DNA from: Amycolatopsis sp.
GTDB taxonomy: Bacteria > Actinomycetota > Actinomycetes > Mycobacteriales > Pseudonocardiaceae
DNA length: 64,000 nt
Reading direction: 5' to 3'
Assembly: GCF_025464955.1 (NCBI RefSeq)
Contig: NZ_JAODNM010000040.1
Coordinates: 1-64,000 of the forward strand
The notes under the pieces were generated by a model. It did not search any database and was not told the origin of the DNA. It worked only from the letters and a program-made list of their open reading frames with translations. A program made the translations under genes and the position numbers. Positions 27,042 to 35,732 of the stretch are shown here, one piece after another (within the stretch, counting starts at the first letter, position 1; the number at the start of each line of letters is the position of its first letter).

Positions 27042-27611
27042 ATGGGCAAGATCAGCGTGGTCGACAACCTGACACTCGACGGCGTGATGCAGGCACCGGG
27101 ACGTCCTGACGAGGATCCGCGCGGCGGGTTCTCCCACGGCGGCTGGGCACTGCCGTACACCGACGAAGTGATGAGCCGCGCGATGGCCGAGGGCATGGCG
27201 GGCAACCGGGGAGCCTTCCTGTTCGGCAGGCGGACGTACGAGGACTTCTACGGATTCTGGCCCGACCAGACTGACAACCCGTTCACCGATGTACTCACCG
27301 AGGGGCACAAATACGTCGCGTCGAGGACGCTGGAGGCGCCGCTTCCGTGGAGCAACTCCACACTCCTCGAAGGTGACGCTGCCGACGCCGTGGCGGGAAT
27401 CGAGGAGGATCTCCTGGTATTCGGCAGTGGGGACCTGCTCCAGTCGCTCATGCGGCGCGACCTCGTCGACACCTACCTGCTGCTGATCCACCCGCTGCTG
27501 CTCGGGACGGGGAACAAACTGTTCAACAACGCGGCCGGCCCGCTTCGGCTCATCAATTCGGTGACGACGACCACGGGCGTCATCATGGCGACCTACGAAC
27601 CCGCGCGGTGA
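27042..27611 (+). CDS. Dihydrofolate-reductase/RibD C-terminal family protein
   Basis: This 189-residue protein belongs to the RibD C-terminal/DHFR-like family of NADPH-dependent reductases, mostly uncharacterised. The N-terminal KISVVDNLTLDGVMQAPG, the GAFLFGRRTYEDF motif and EDLLVFGSGDLLQSLMRRDLVDTYLLLIHPLLLG are typical. ATG at 27042 is chosen because GGAGGAA lies 5 bases upstream. The frame extends 56 codons further without support. It is the first gene of a three-gene unit with a YCII protein (13 bases away) and an ECF42-type sigma factor, an association known in actinobacteria. Confidence 0.88.
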   Translation: MGKISVVDNLTLDGVMQAPGRPDEDPRGGFSHGGWALPYTDEVMSRAMAEGMAGNRGAFLFGRRTYEDFYGFWPDQTDNPFTDVLTEGHKYVASRTLEAPLPWSNSTLLEGDAADAVAGIEEDLLVFGSGDLLQSLMRRDLVDTYLLLIHPLLLGTGNKLFNNAAGPLRLINSVTTTTGVIMATYEPAR

Positions 27612-27624
27612 AGGGAACGAGCCG

Positions 27625-27981
27625 ATGAAGCAGTACCTGCTCAGCATCTACCAGCCCGACGGACCGACGCCGCCGCCCGAAGTCCTCGGCCCGATCATGG
27701 CCGAGCTCGAAAAGCTGAACGACGAGATGAAGGCCGCCGGCGCGTGGGTGTTCGCGGCCGGGCTGCACGCGCCGAGCACGGCCACCGTGCTGAGGGTGTC
27801 CGGCGACGACGTGCTCACCATCGACGGCCCGTTCGCCGAGGGCAAGGAGCACCTTGGCGGGTTCACCGTCATCAAGGCGCCGGACCTCGACGCCGCGCTG
27901 GGGTGGGGACGCCGGTTGGCCGCGGTGCTCGGCACGCTGTCGATCGAGGTCAGGCCGTTCCAGGGCGAAGTCGACGGCTGA
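27625..27981 (+). CDS. YCII/DGPF-domain protein
   Basis: The 118-residue protein has a single YCII-related (DGPF) domain: [37 protein letters not shown] and the signature [19 protein letters not shown], then the conserved helix [15 protein letters not shown] proteins are small ferredoxin-like dimers commonly encoded beside ECF42 sigma factors, and they have been proposed to partner or report to them. Its stop shares one base with the sigma-factor start (TGATG), so translation is coupled. GGGAACGAG precedes the ATG. Confidence 0.9.
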   Translation: MKQYLLSIYQPDGPTPPPEVLGPIMAELEKLNDEMKAAGAWVFAAGLHAPSTATVLRVSGDDVLTIDGPFAEGKEHLGGFTVIKAPDLDAALGWGRRLAAVLGTLSIEVRPFQGEVDG

Positions 27982-29219
27982 TGCCCGATCTGCCGCCCGC
28001 CGCGATCGGACGCGTTTTCGTCGCGGAGTACGGCCGCGCGGTCGCTGTCCTGGTCCGCGTCTTCGGTGACATCGACATCGCCGAAGAGGCGGTCCAGGAC
28101 GCGTTCACGCAGGCACTGCGGCGGTGGCCGTCCGACGGCCTGCCGCCGAGCCCGGCCGGCTGGATCATCACCACCGCCCGCAACCGCGCGATCGACCGCC
28201 TGCGCCGCGAGTCGTCCCGCGAAGACCGCCACGCGCAGGCGGCCCTCCTGCACGCCACTGCCGACGTCGACAACGCCGATGAGCCGACCGAGGAGGGACC
28301 CGTGCGGGACGACCGGCTGCGCCTGATCTTCACCTGCTGCCACCCGGCGCTCGGCATGGGCGCCCGGGTCGCGCTGACACTGCGGCTGCTCGGCGGGCTC
28401 ACCACCACGGAGATCGCGCGGGCGTTCCTGGTGCCCGAACCGACGATGGCCCAGCGGCTCGTCCGGGCGAAAGGCAAGATCCGGGACGCGGGAATCCCTT
28501 ACCGGGTACCGAATGACGTCGATCTCCCGGACCGGCTGCGCGGGGTGCTGGCCGTGGTGTACCTCATTTTCAACGAGGGCTACACGGCGAGTTCGGGCGA
28601 CCGGCTCATCCGCGACGACCTCTGCGCGGAGGCAATCCGACTGGGACGTCTTCTCGCCGACCTCATGCCCGACGAGCCGGAAGCGTTGGGGTTACTCGCT
28701 TTGATGCTGCTGACCGACTCCCGGCGAGCCGCCCGCACGACCGCTGACGGCGGCCTCGTCCTGCTGGCAGAACAGGATCGCGGCAGCTGGGACCCGGAAC
28801 TCGTCGCCGAAGGGCAGGCCATCGTGCGGGCCTGCCTGCGGCGCAACCAGCCGGGTCCGTACCAGATCCAGGCGGCGATCAACGCCGTCCACAGCGACGC
28901 CCCGGCCGCGGCCGACACGGACTGGCGGCAGATCGTCGCGCTGTACGACCAACTCCTCGCCTTCACGCCGAGCCCCATCGTCGCGCTGCATCGCGCGGTC
29001 GCCGTGGCCGAAGTCGACGGCCCGGACGTCGCGCTCACCCTCGTCGACGCACTGGACCTCGACCGCTACCACCTGTTCCACGCCGTCCGCGCCGACCTGC
29101 TGCGCCGCCTCGGCCGCACCGCGGAAGCCTCGCAGGCCTACGAACGCGCGATCGTACGCACCGACAACGCCGCCGAACGCGACTTCCTCCTCGGCCGCCG
29201 CCGAACACTGGAATCTTGA
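27981..29219 (+). CDS. ECF42-type RNA polymerase sigma factor with TPR-like C-terminus
   Basis: This 412-residue sigma factor is much longer than ordinary ECF sigmas (about 180). Region 2 lies about 10-80 ([40 protein letters not shown]). Region 4 lies about 110-175 ([42 protein letters not shown]). Residues about 180-412 form a helical C-terminal extension with tetratricopeptide-like repeats ([40 protein letters not shown]). This architecture and the preceding YCII gene define the ECF42 group, which has no classical anti-sigma factor. The C-terminal extension is thought to be regulatory. Confidence 0.94.
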   Translation: MPDLPPAAIGRVFVAEYGRAVAVLVRVFGDIDIAEEAVQDAFTQALRRWPSDGLPPSPAGWIITTARNRAIDRLRRESSREDRHAQAALLHATADVDNADEPTEEGPVRDDRLRLIFTCCHPALGMGARVALTLRLLGGLTTTEIARAFLVPEPTMAQRLVRAKGKIRDAGIPYRVPNDVDLPDRLRGVLAVVYLIFNEGYTASSGDRLIRDDLCAEAIRLGRLLADLMPDEPEALGLLALMLLTDSRRAARTTADGGLVLLAEQDRGSWDPELVAEGQAIVRACLRRNQPGPYQIQAAINAVHSDAPAAADTDWRQIVALYDQLLAFTPSPIVALHRAVAVAEVDGPDVALTLVDALDLDRYHLFHAVRADLLRRLGRTAEASQAYERAIVRTDNAAERDFLLGRRRTLES

Positions 29220-29223
29220 CCTT

Positions 29224-29287
29224 CGCAACTCGCCGTCGAGTTGCGATCGTTGATGTCCGCAACTACCGCAACTCGCCGTCGAGTTGC
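29224..29287. repeat. Two CAACTCG..CGAGTTG palindromes in a convergent gap
   Basis: Near-perfect palindromes built on CAACTCGCCGTCGAGTTG occur at 29224-29245 and 29267-29287, 43 bases apart. They lie between the stops of the ECF42 gene and the leftward ABC gene. The same palindrome with the reverse centre (CGACGG for CGCCGTCG) is found twice at 38.2-38.35 kb. Probable bidirectional terminators. Confidence 0.8.
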
Positions 29288-29294
29288 TGAGGGA

Positions 29295-29915
29295 TCAGTC
29301 GCCGAGGTTGATCGTCCGGTCGGCGTAGTCCCGGCTTTCGGGGTCGTGGCTGGCAATCAGCACCGCGGCACCGCGATCCGCGGCTTGACGCAGGTTCGCC
29401 AGAACCATCGCCGCGCGCCGCCGGTCCTGATGCGAGGTCGGTTCGTCGGCCAGGACGAGCGTGGGATCCGCGACCAGTGCGCGTCCCACAGCCGTGCGCT
29501 GCTGCTCGCCGCGAGAGACTTCTCCCGGGGTCCGGTCGGCGAACTTGGTGAGGTCAAAGGCTTCCAGCAGACTCCCGAGATCCTCCGCGCGACGCGGGCG
29601 GCGGGCGAAGGCGAGGTTGTCGGTGATGGTGAGTTCGTCGAGCAAGCTGATGGACTGCGGGACGAACCCGACGTCCCGCCACGACATCGCGGACATCGGC
29701 AGGCTCGGCAACGGCGGATGCGGGACGACTTCGCCGCCGCTATCCGGAGTTTCCCAGCCGCCGGCGATCATCAGCAGCGTGCTCTTCCCCGAACCGGACG
29801 GCCCGGTGAGGACGACCAACTCGCCCGGAACCAGCGTCAGGCTGACCGCGCGCAACGCCCGCACGTCGCCGTAGGTCTTGGCGACGTCGACCAGCGTGAG
29901 CACCGGACTGTTCAC
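29295..29915 (-). CDS. ABC transporter ATP-binding protein (LolD/MacB-like)
   Basis: This 206-residue nucleotide-binding domain has Walker A GPSGSGKSTLLM, signature VSRGEQQRTAVGRAL, Walker B PTLVLADEPTSHQD and the switch histidine (ASHDPESRD). The GTG at 29915 overlaps the stop of the upstream ATPase gene (GTGA). A GTG at 29924 is the outer alternative. It is the third gene of a leftward ABC operon and, with the second ATPase and the FtsX permease, probably forms an exporter or mechanotransmitter complex. The signature reads VSRGE rather than LSGGE, a divergent C-loop that may affect dimer ATPase activity. Confidence 0.9.
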   Translation of the reverse strand: MNSPVLTLVDVAKTYGDVRALRAVSLTLVPGELVVLTGPSGSGKSTLLMIAGGWETPDSGGEVVPHPPLPSLPMSAMSWRDVGFVPQSISLLDELTITDNLAFARRPRRAEDLGSLLEAFDLTKFADRTPGEVSRGEQQRTAVGRALVADPTLVLADEPTSHQDRRRAAMVLANLRQAADRGAAVLIASHDPESRDYADRTINLGD

Positions 29916-30607
29916 TGTGGACACTCCACTCGGCCGTCGACCAGCTCGACTACCCGCTCGGCCACACCGCTGACATCGGGGTCATGGGTGGCGACCAGGA
30001 CCGTGTGACCGTGGTCGGCCAGCCGCCGGAGCGCGCCGACGACCAGGCGCGCCGACCCGCGATCCAACTGCGCCGTCGGCTCATCCGTGACCAGCAACGT
30101 CGGCTCACCCACGGCCGCAAAAGCCAGCGCCACCCGCTGCTGCTCACCGCCGGACAGCTGACGCGGATAGTGCCCGATCCGGTCGTCCATCCCGAGCACG
30201 CCCAACAGCTTGCGACCGTCGTCGTCGCTCCCGCGCAGGCGCGCACCGAGCGTCAAATGCTCGGCGACAGTGAGGTAGTCCAGCAGGTTGTCGGCCGGAT
30301 CCTGGTACACGTAACCGATATGGGCCCGGCGCAGCGTTCGGCGCTGCCGGGCGGACAGGACCGTCGTCTCGATTCCGGCGATCTCGACCGTGCCCGCCTG
30401 CGGGCGGGCCTGGCACGCCAGGATGCGCAGCAGCGTCGACTTGCCTGAGCCGGACGGACCGACGAGCGCGGTGACCTGACCGCGTTCGACCGACACGGCG
30501 ACGTCGGTCAGCGCGTGCACCGATTGCCCGCTGACGTGGTACTCGTGGGTGATTCCCTGGCAGCGCAAAGCAACGCTGTCATCATCACTACTGTCAGCGC
30601 GTGTCAC
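29912..30607 (-). CDS. ABC transporter ATP-binding protein
   Basis: This 231-residue ATPase has Walker A GPSGSGKSTLLRILA, Q-loop GYVYQDPADNLLDYL, signature LSGGEQQRVALAFAA, Walker B TLLVTDEPTAQLDRG and H-loop VATHDPDVSG. All are intact, unlike the diverged C-loop of its partner. GTG at 30607 is chosen (GGAGG 7 bases upstream). The open frame to 30700 runs inside the permease gene and lacks a site. It overlaps the permease stop by 14 bases. The two different ATPases may form a heterodimer under one permease with two transmembrane units. Confidence 0.92.
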   Translation of the reverse strand: MTRADSSDDDSVALRCQGITHEYHVSGQSVHALTDVAVSVERGQVTALVGPSGSGKSTLLRILACQARPQAGTVEIAGIETTVLSARQRRTLRRAHIGYVYQDPADNLLDYLTVAEHLTLGARLRGSDDDGRKLLGVLGMDDRIGHYPRQLSGGEQQRVALAFAAVGEPTLLVTDEPTAQLDRGSARLVVGALRRLADHGHTVLVATHDPDVSGVAERVVELVDGRVECPQ

Positions 30608-33221
30608 GAAGCACCTCCGCGGGTCGAGCTCGGGACACCGTACGTTGCGCCACCACGGTCGCCAGCACCGTGGCAACCACCGCGGCGGCGGCGAGTTCAC
30701 CGATTAGCGGCCACGGCCAGGTGACGAGCGTGCCCGGCGCCGTCGTCGGGTTCACGTCGTAACCGGGATAGGTCAACGCCACCACGACCCCGGCCAGCGC
30801 CAGCCCCGCGGCGAACCCCGCCAACAGCAGCCCACCCACCTCGACGAGCAGTGCACGCCAGTGCGCTGTGGCACCGATTCCCATGCGGCGCAACAGAACG
30901 TACGCACTGCGGCGGGCACGAGCGCGGGCGCTGAGGTACAGCAGCAGGCCGACCATGACGATCGCACCGGCCAGCAGTGACACCGCCGCTAGGAACGTGA
31001 ACGTGTAGCTGATCGGGCTGTAGACGCCGGCGGCCGTTACTTGCTGAGCTTCGCTCACGGTGCTCACCTGCAGCCCGGCCCGGCTGATCGCGGGAACAGT
31101 GACTGCCGGATCGCCGCGCACCCAGAGCAGGTGCCGCGCAAAGGGGTTGATGCTGTCCAGAACGTCAAGGCGGACCAGCAGTAGCGGATACCCGGACGTC
31201 TTGCCCGGCAGCTGCGCGGTGTCCGTGATCGCGAGTTGCTTGGTCAGGCCGTTGAGTTCCAGCGTCGCGTTACCCGAGACCGGAAGCCCAGCGAGAATCC
31301 CGACCGGGGTGCCGGGGGCGGCGAGACTCGACATCATTTCCTGTATCGACGGCCCGGGCAGCCCAGGATCCCAGAACGCGGCGCGGGCGAACGTCGCCGG
31401 ATCCACCCCGAGGACGTTGACCGTCGTGCCGCCGATGTTCGCGGCGTCGAACCGCTCGACCACGCTCGCCTGCCCGTCGAGTTCGGGTGGGATCGCCGTG
31501 CCGCCGGTCAGCCCGACAACGACATCTGTCCCGATGACCAGCTGAGCCTCCGCGTGCAGCGTGCGGTCGACCGAGCCGGTGACCGTGGTGGCATACACCG
31601 ACAACGCCACCGGTACCGCGGTTGCGCCGATCAGGACCGCTGCTGCGGCGGGGACCGCGAGCAGCCGGCGCCAAGCGAGGAAGAGCACCGGGCGTCGCAT
31701 CGACGTCGAGTGCGCACGCGCGAGCACCCATCGGACGAACCGGCCCACGAGCATCGCGAGTCCGACGATGAGCAGGACCGGGACCACGATCAACCGCGGC
31801 GGAATCCGGGCCACGCTACCGACCACGCCCGCGCCCACATCGACGTCGTTCCCGAGGAGCAACCACGTCAATCCCGCTGCTACCAGCGGTAACAGCTCCC
31901 ACGGCCAACGCCTGACACGCTTCGGATGGGCGTCGAACAGCTTCGCCGCACGACGTCCGCTCGTCACCGCGATCCCGGCCGACGTCACGAGGAACGCGGC
32001 GGCGGCACCGAGGATAGAGATGCCGACCGCACCAGGCGTGACCAGTGGACTCGGCCCGACCGCGCCGACGAGGTACCGCGCCCCCACCCAGCCGGCGGCC
32101 GAGCCGACCAGGACGACGCCGAAGGTCTCCAGCAGTGCCTTGCCGGTCAGCGCCAGCGGCCCGACACCCCGAGCGGACAGCAGCACCAGCTCAGTCCGGC
32201 GTCGGTCCACCCAGAACGACCCCGCGGCCGCCGCGATCACCAGCCCGGCCAGCGCCCCCGCGGCCGCCAGCGGCACAACCGTGCCGATCAACGCCGAACC
32301 GACCAGGTTCGAGCGGTCGAGCATTCCGCGCAGCGACGACGTGGAACTGCCGCTGAAGTTGTGGTCGAACATGGCGCCGGCGAGTGCGCCCGGCCCGGCA
32401 GTGGTCGTGCTCATGCGATTCACACCGGCCACCACCGGAACCGCGCCGGAGGTGGTGAGCCCCGAGGTGTCCACCGACATCTCGACCCAGTTCCCGACCG
32501 CGGTGCCCGCCTGCTGCGCCAACGCCACGAAGTCCCCGCGCGAAAGCAGCGCCATCGGGAACACGGGACTCTCGCTGAGGGGTTTGCCCCGGTAGAGGTC
32601 CCGCAAGCTGCACCAGAACGGCTGGTCGGGCACGGATCGCAGATCCCGGTAGACCGCGGCCACCGGCAGTGTCACGGGTTTCGCCTCCATCACGACCGTC
32701 ACCCGATCACCGACCCGAAGGCCCTGCTCCGCCACGAATCCGTCGGGAAACCAGATACCCGGCCCGGTCCCGCCGGAAAGCAAGTCGACATGCCCGGCGA
32801 ACCCGTCGCGAGCCACCAACGTCATCGCCGACTGGTCAGGTCGCGTCTGAGGGCCCACGACCGCGACGCCGCTGGCCATCGTCACCACCGGCGCCGACAA
32901 CCGCGGCACGCCCGTCGCGGCGGCATTCGCTGCCTTGACCCGCGCGTCGAGCAGCGCGCCGCCGACCGGCCCCGGCGGCGAGTCCGGCTCCGACGCGAAC
33001 GGCAGACTGCCCTGCCACTGCGCCCCCGTCTCCCACTCGCACGACGACGCCATCTGCTGCTGCAAGGTCGCCGTGGCCGACGCCGACAAGAACAGCGACG
33101 CGGCCGCCGCCGGCAGCGCCACCAAGAACGCCGCCACCCCCAACGCCAGCGCGACCGCCGGCTGCCGCCGCAACATCCACACCGCACGCGACCACGGCGT
33201 CGGCATCCCCCATCGACTCAC
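30594..33221 (-). CDS. FtsX-like ABC permease
   Basis: This 875-residue permease has about ten transmembrane helices. One N-terminal helix (ALALGVAAFLVALPAAAASLFL) precedes a large extracellular domain (about 45-300) with substrate-binding-like features. A block of three FtsX helices follows (about 310-440), then helices around 455-530, a second extracellular domain (about 560-720), and a last three-helix FtsX block (LAAVSLLAGAIVMVGLLLYLSA and onward). This duplicated organisation is typical of actinobacterial MacB-like or antimicrobial-peptide exporters. The GTG start is 24 bases inside the gap. ATG 15 bases later is possible. No sensor kinase is adjacent, so the substrate is unknown. Confidence 0.9.
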   Translation of the reverse strand: MSRWGMPTPWSRAVWMLRRQPAVALALGVAAFLVALPAAAASLFLSASATATLQQQMASSCEWETGAQWQGSLPFASEPDSPPGPVGGALLDARVKAANAAATGVPRLSAPVVTMASGVAVVGPQTRPDQSAMTLVARDGFAGHVDLLSGGTGPGIWFPDGFVAEQGLRVGDRVTVVMEAKPVTLPVAAVYRDLRSVPDQPFWCSLRDLYRGKPLSESPVFPMALLSRGDFVALAQQAGTAVGNWVEMSVDTSGLTTSGAVPVVAGVNRMSTTTAGPGALAGAMFDHNFSGSSTSSLRGMLDRSNLVGSALIGTVVPLAAAGALAGLVIAAAAGSFWVDRRRTELVLLSARGVGPLALTGKALLETFGVVLVGSAAGWVGARYLVGAVGPSPLVTPGAVGISILGAAAAFLVTSAGIAVTSGRRAAKLFDAHPKRVRRWPWELLPLVAAGLTWLLLGNDVDVGAGVVGSVARIPPRLIVVPVLLIVGLAMLVGRFVRWVLARAHSTSMRRPVLFLAWRRLLAVPAAAAVLIGATAVPVALSVYATTVTGSVDRTLHAEAQLVIGTDVVVGLTGGTAIPPELDGQASVVERFDAANIGGTTVNVLGVDPATFARAAFWDPGLPGPSIQEMMSSLAAPGTPVGILAGLPVSGNATLELNGLTKQLAITDTAQLPGKTSGYPLLLVRLDVLDSINPFARHLLWVRGDPAVTVPAISRAGLQVSTVSEAQQVTAAGVYSPISYTFTFLAAVSLLAGAIVMVGLLLYLSARARARRSAYVLLRRMGIGATAHWRALLVEVGGLLLAGFAAGLALAGVVVALTYPGYDVNPTTAPGTLVTWPWPLIGELAAAAVVATVLATVVAQRTVSRARPAEVLRDTR

Positions 33222-33245
33222 CCTCGCGATTCTGGCACTGCCGGG

Positions 33246-33797
33246 TCAAGCGCGTGGGAGAACAGCCTTCTCCACTGTCGGTCTGGCGGTTCGCACGTGG
33301 AGAACGACCAGGTTGGCGAAACGCGGGTTGCGATTCACCACCACGTCAGTCGCGAAGCAGGCAGAAGCCAGCAAACGGCTTTGCTCGCGTATCCGATCGA
33401 CGCCGAGTCCCGCCGGGCAGGACAGCAGCACCTTGACTTCGTCGCCGCGCGAGCTCGTCCAGAGAATGGCCGGCCGCCGACCGTTCAATGTGCACACGCG
33501 GGCGTGGGCGAACGCCGTACGCAGCCGGTGTTGCACGATCACCACGCGCAGCCGAGCCCGGACGAATCGCCGGGTCACCGGCCAGTAGAGCGCCTCGTAG
33601 ACCACGCAAGCCACCATCGTCAGCGCCCAGATCGGCCCTACCGCACCGATCAGATCGACGAGGGCGAGCGAGGTGACCGCCAAGGCCGCAAGCTCGTAAC
33701 GCCACTGGTACAGAGCGAGTAGCGGGTTGGCTCGGTTGACGTGAGTGAGTTCGCGCGCGAGGCCGGCGAGCTGGTCATTCGATTGGCTGCGGTTCAT
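33246..33797 (-). CDS. Membrane protein like the N-terminal region of TraB/FtsK conjugation proteins
   Basis: This 183-residue protein has two hydrophobic helices (about 35-80: LAALAVTSLALVDLIGAVGPIWALTMVACVVYEALY) followed by a soluble segment with RVCTLNGRRPAILWTSSRGDEVKVLLSCPAGLGVDRI and FATDVVVNRNPRFANLVVLHVRTARP. That pattern resembles the part preceding the FtsK ATPase in TraB-like proteins of actinomycete integrative conjugative elements (AICEs). No Walker motifs follow, so it is a stand-alone or remnant piece. ATG at 33797 overlaps the upstream stop (ATGA). The resemblance is from memory of the family and not computed. Confidence 0.6.
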   Translation of the reverse strand: MNRSQSNDQLAGLARELTHVNRANPLLALYQWRYELAALAVTSLALVDLIGAVGPIWALTMVACVVYEALYWPVTRRFVRARLRVVIVQHRLRTAFAHARVCTLNGRRPAILWTSSRGDEVKVLLSCPAGLGVDRIREQSRLLASACFATDVVVNRNPRFANLVVLHVRTARPTVEKAVLPRA

Positions 33798-34108
33798 GAC
33801 CGACCCCCTGCCCAGTGCCCCGGTGCCGTGGTCTCCATCGCCGTAGGCGGTTCCATCCGAACTACGCCGGAGCCCCCGCAAGTCAGGCAGCCGGCCATCC
33901 CGAGACCGGCGCAGAATTCACATCGGCTCACCGAGTCCCATCGGGGGTCCCGGTAAGTGCGACCGCGGCCGTTCGACCGGCGGCCGACCTGCCAGCCGCG
34001 TGCGTGTGCTCTCTCGTCCTCAGCCGTGAACAGCCAGCTGTCCATCCGTTCGAGGAGCCTTTTGACCAGAGTGGATCGTCCTGATTCGTCCCGAATGTCG
34101 TGGTTCAT
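33794..34108 (-). CDS. Small protein with CxxC zinc-binding motifs
   Basis: This 104-residue protein has a charged N-terminus with an amphipathic helix (TLVKRLLERMDSWLF) and a GRTYRDPRWDSVSRC region. The motif CEFCAGLGMAGCLTCGGSG (about residues 63-81) has DnaJ-type CxxC pairs suited to a zinc site. Short zinc-knuckle proteins next to TraB-like genes are common in actinomycete mobile elements. It is the first gene of a two-gene leftward unit (ATGA overlap with the next) and diverges from the XRE-toroid operon. Function unknown. Confidence 0.6.
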   Translation of the reverse strand: MNHDIRDESGRSTLVKRLLERMDSWLFTAEDERAHARGWQVGRRSNGRGRTYRDPRWDSVSRCEFCAGLGMAGCLTCGGSGVVRMEPPTAMETTAPGHWAGGRS

Positions 34109-34421
34109 GGGGTGTAGCCCCCAATACTGAAGAGCGCGGATTGAGCTCTGGGCGCCCGCTACTCCGGTGATGACACCGGCGCCTGGCCACTGGGCGGCGT
34201 GGACCGCCGAAGCCGGGCTGCCGAAGGTGCCGCGAGGTCGCGCTGCCGCCCGGTAGTGCAGCGCGTCCCCATGTCCCGGCCAAGGGTCTGACCAGCCGGG
34301 TCGAACGTCGGCGGGTCTCGGCCGGGTCTGCGCGGAACCCGGCGAGGTCTGCTGTAATGTCCGCGTGGTGTACCCATCTACACACCGCCCTACATTTGCC
34401 TACATAAGGTAGGTAAGCCCA
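34109..34421. other. Divergent promoter region of the accessory operon
   Basis: The 312-base gap between the leftward zinc-motif gene and the rightward XRE-toroid operon holds no credible gene. A leftward ORF through it has shadow composition. The right third carries the CTACAT repeat array described separately. A TGTAATGT box near 34353 could be part of a -10 element. The rest shows no structure I can support. Confidence 0.45.
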
Positions 34422-34449
34422 GTGTCGAGTGCCTACATACAGCCTACAT
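34378..34449 (+). promoter_or_regulatory. Phased CTACAT repeat array (probable operator)
   Basis: CTACAC/CTACAT occurs at 34378, 34390, 34400, 34433 and 34444. Spacings of 12, 10 and 11 bases put neighbouring copies on the same helical face. One inverted copy gives CCTAC-ATAA-GGTAGG (34399-34413). The array straddles the GTG start of the XRE-toroid gene, so autoregulation by that HTH protein is the simplest reading. Confidence 0.55.
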
Positions 34450-35732
34450 CCGTTGGGAAGCCAGCGGAAGCTACTGATGCGCAAACTGTTAGCGCCAAGG
34501 ACGTCGGCCTCGAGGTGAAACGCCTGCGCCGGGCGGCCGCGGAGACCCAGGCACAGAGCGCGGCGGCGATCGGTGTGACCAGGGCCAACCTCACTCAGTG
34601 GGAGACCGGCAAATATCTGCCCTCGGCGGAGAATGCCCAACAGCTTGACGACCACTTCCGGGCATCGAACGCATTGGTTACGCTGGTTGAGGCAGCTCGA
34701 TCCCCCCAAGAGCACGCGACACCGGCCACTGCGGGCGCCATCGTCGTCGAGACGTCCGGATCGTTGGCGGAGATCTTTCACCGGGTCGGCCTCGGCCTGG
34801 TCGAACACCTGATCCGCGACGGGCACGGCAAGGCGCTCGGCTGGCGGCACAACCTGCAGACGGACGGCCATCCGACCGCGCTAAGCACCGCGTTCGGGAT
34901 GAATGCGCTGATGGTGGTGGGCGAGCCGTACGTCGACCAGCACGCGCTCGTCGACAGCTTGTTGACCATGCGCTCACCGCAGGTCAATTGGCTGGGCCGA
35001 GCCGGGACAAGCCGTCCGGAGATCACCGCCGCCGTGGTCGACGTCCTGTTCCGCATCGGTACGGCGATCTCGGTGGACGAAGGCTTGAACCTGGTTGAAG
35101 ACTCGCTCGACGAATTCAGCCGAACGCGGCCGTACCTGTTGGCCGTCGCCTTGCAGACCGCTGTCCGGCTTCGCCCGGACGCACCCCTGACCACCAGGCT
35201 CATCGAAGACCTGCTGTCGACCCGCCTCGACTTCTCCGGATCACTGCTTTGGCCGGAGAAGAACGAGGCAGGCCTGGTGGCACCAGAGCCTTCCGTCGTG
35301 CACACCGCACGAGCGGTAGTCGCTCTCCGAGCCTCGCTGCGCAGCCGAAACGACGGCGGCGAAGTGCTGGAAGCTGTCGAAGAAGCCACACAATGGCTGA
35401 TCGACCGGACTCACCCGGATGATGGCGTCTTCGAAGAGCTGATCAGGCCGAAGCCTGATGGTGACGGGACGACCAGGATCATGATCCGGCATTTCACCCC
35501 AGCGTGGGTTGTCCAAGCCTTGGCCGCGGCACCACAACTGCCGCTGGCCCGGCTCAACAGAGCGCTCCGAACCCTGTGGAGCCGATACGACCACGAGCGT
35601 GGACTTTGGTCCTGGGGCAATGGCGATCTCCCGATCTGGATGACCCTCGACGCGGTCACCGCACTGCGGGCCGCCACGTTGGCCGTCGCCGCCCCTCCGC
35701 TCAGTCCCCCCGGAGACTTGACCGGAGAATAA
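34422..35732 (+). CDS. XRE helix-turn-helix protein with alpha-toroid (terpene-cyclase-like) C-terminus
   Basis: This 436-residue protein has an N-terminal XRE HTH (about 25-85: VGLEVKRLRRAAAETQAQSAAAIGVTRANLTQWETGKYLP, split here only to locate the domain). A C-terminal helical domain (about 120-425) has repeated helix pairs and motifs of prenyltransferase/squalene-cyclase-like alpha-toroids: GWRHNLQTDGHPTALSTAFG, TRPYLLAVALQTA, HFTPAWVVQALAA and GLWSWGNGDLPIWMTLDAVTALRA. No DxDD cyclase acid is seen, so it is probably a ligand-sensing or scaffold domain. The GTG start lies within the CTACAT repeats. Its stop overlaps the next start (TAATG). It heads a four-gene operon that I do not recognise as a described system. 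Confidence 0.75.
   Translation: MSSAYIQPTSVGKPAEATDAQTVSAKDVGLEVKRLRRAAAETQAQSAAAIGVTRANLTQWETGKYLPSAENAQQLDDHFRASNALVTLVEAARSPQEHATPATAGAIVVETSGSLAEIFHRVGLGLVEHLIRDGHGKALGWRHNLQTDGHPTALSTAFGMNALMVVGEPYVDQHALVDSLLTMRSPQVNWLGRAGTSRPEITAAVVDVLFRIGTAISVDEGLNLVEDSLDEFSRTRPYLLAVALQTAVRLRPDAPLTTRLIEDLLSTRLDFSGSLLWPEKNEAGLVAPEPSVVHTARAVVALRASLRSRNDGGEVLEAVEEATQWLIDRTHPDDGVFEELIRPKPDGDGTTRIMIRHFTPAWVVQALAAAPQLPLARLNRALRTLWSRYDHERGLWSWGNGDLPIWMTLDAVTALRAATLAVAAPPLSPPGDLTGE

Noticed and set aside
34020..34871. 283-residue leftward ORF crossing the accessory-operon promoter
   Set aside because: It runs through the CTACAT array and into the XRE gene, with Arg-rich shadow composition and no ribosome site.
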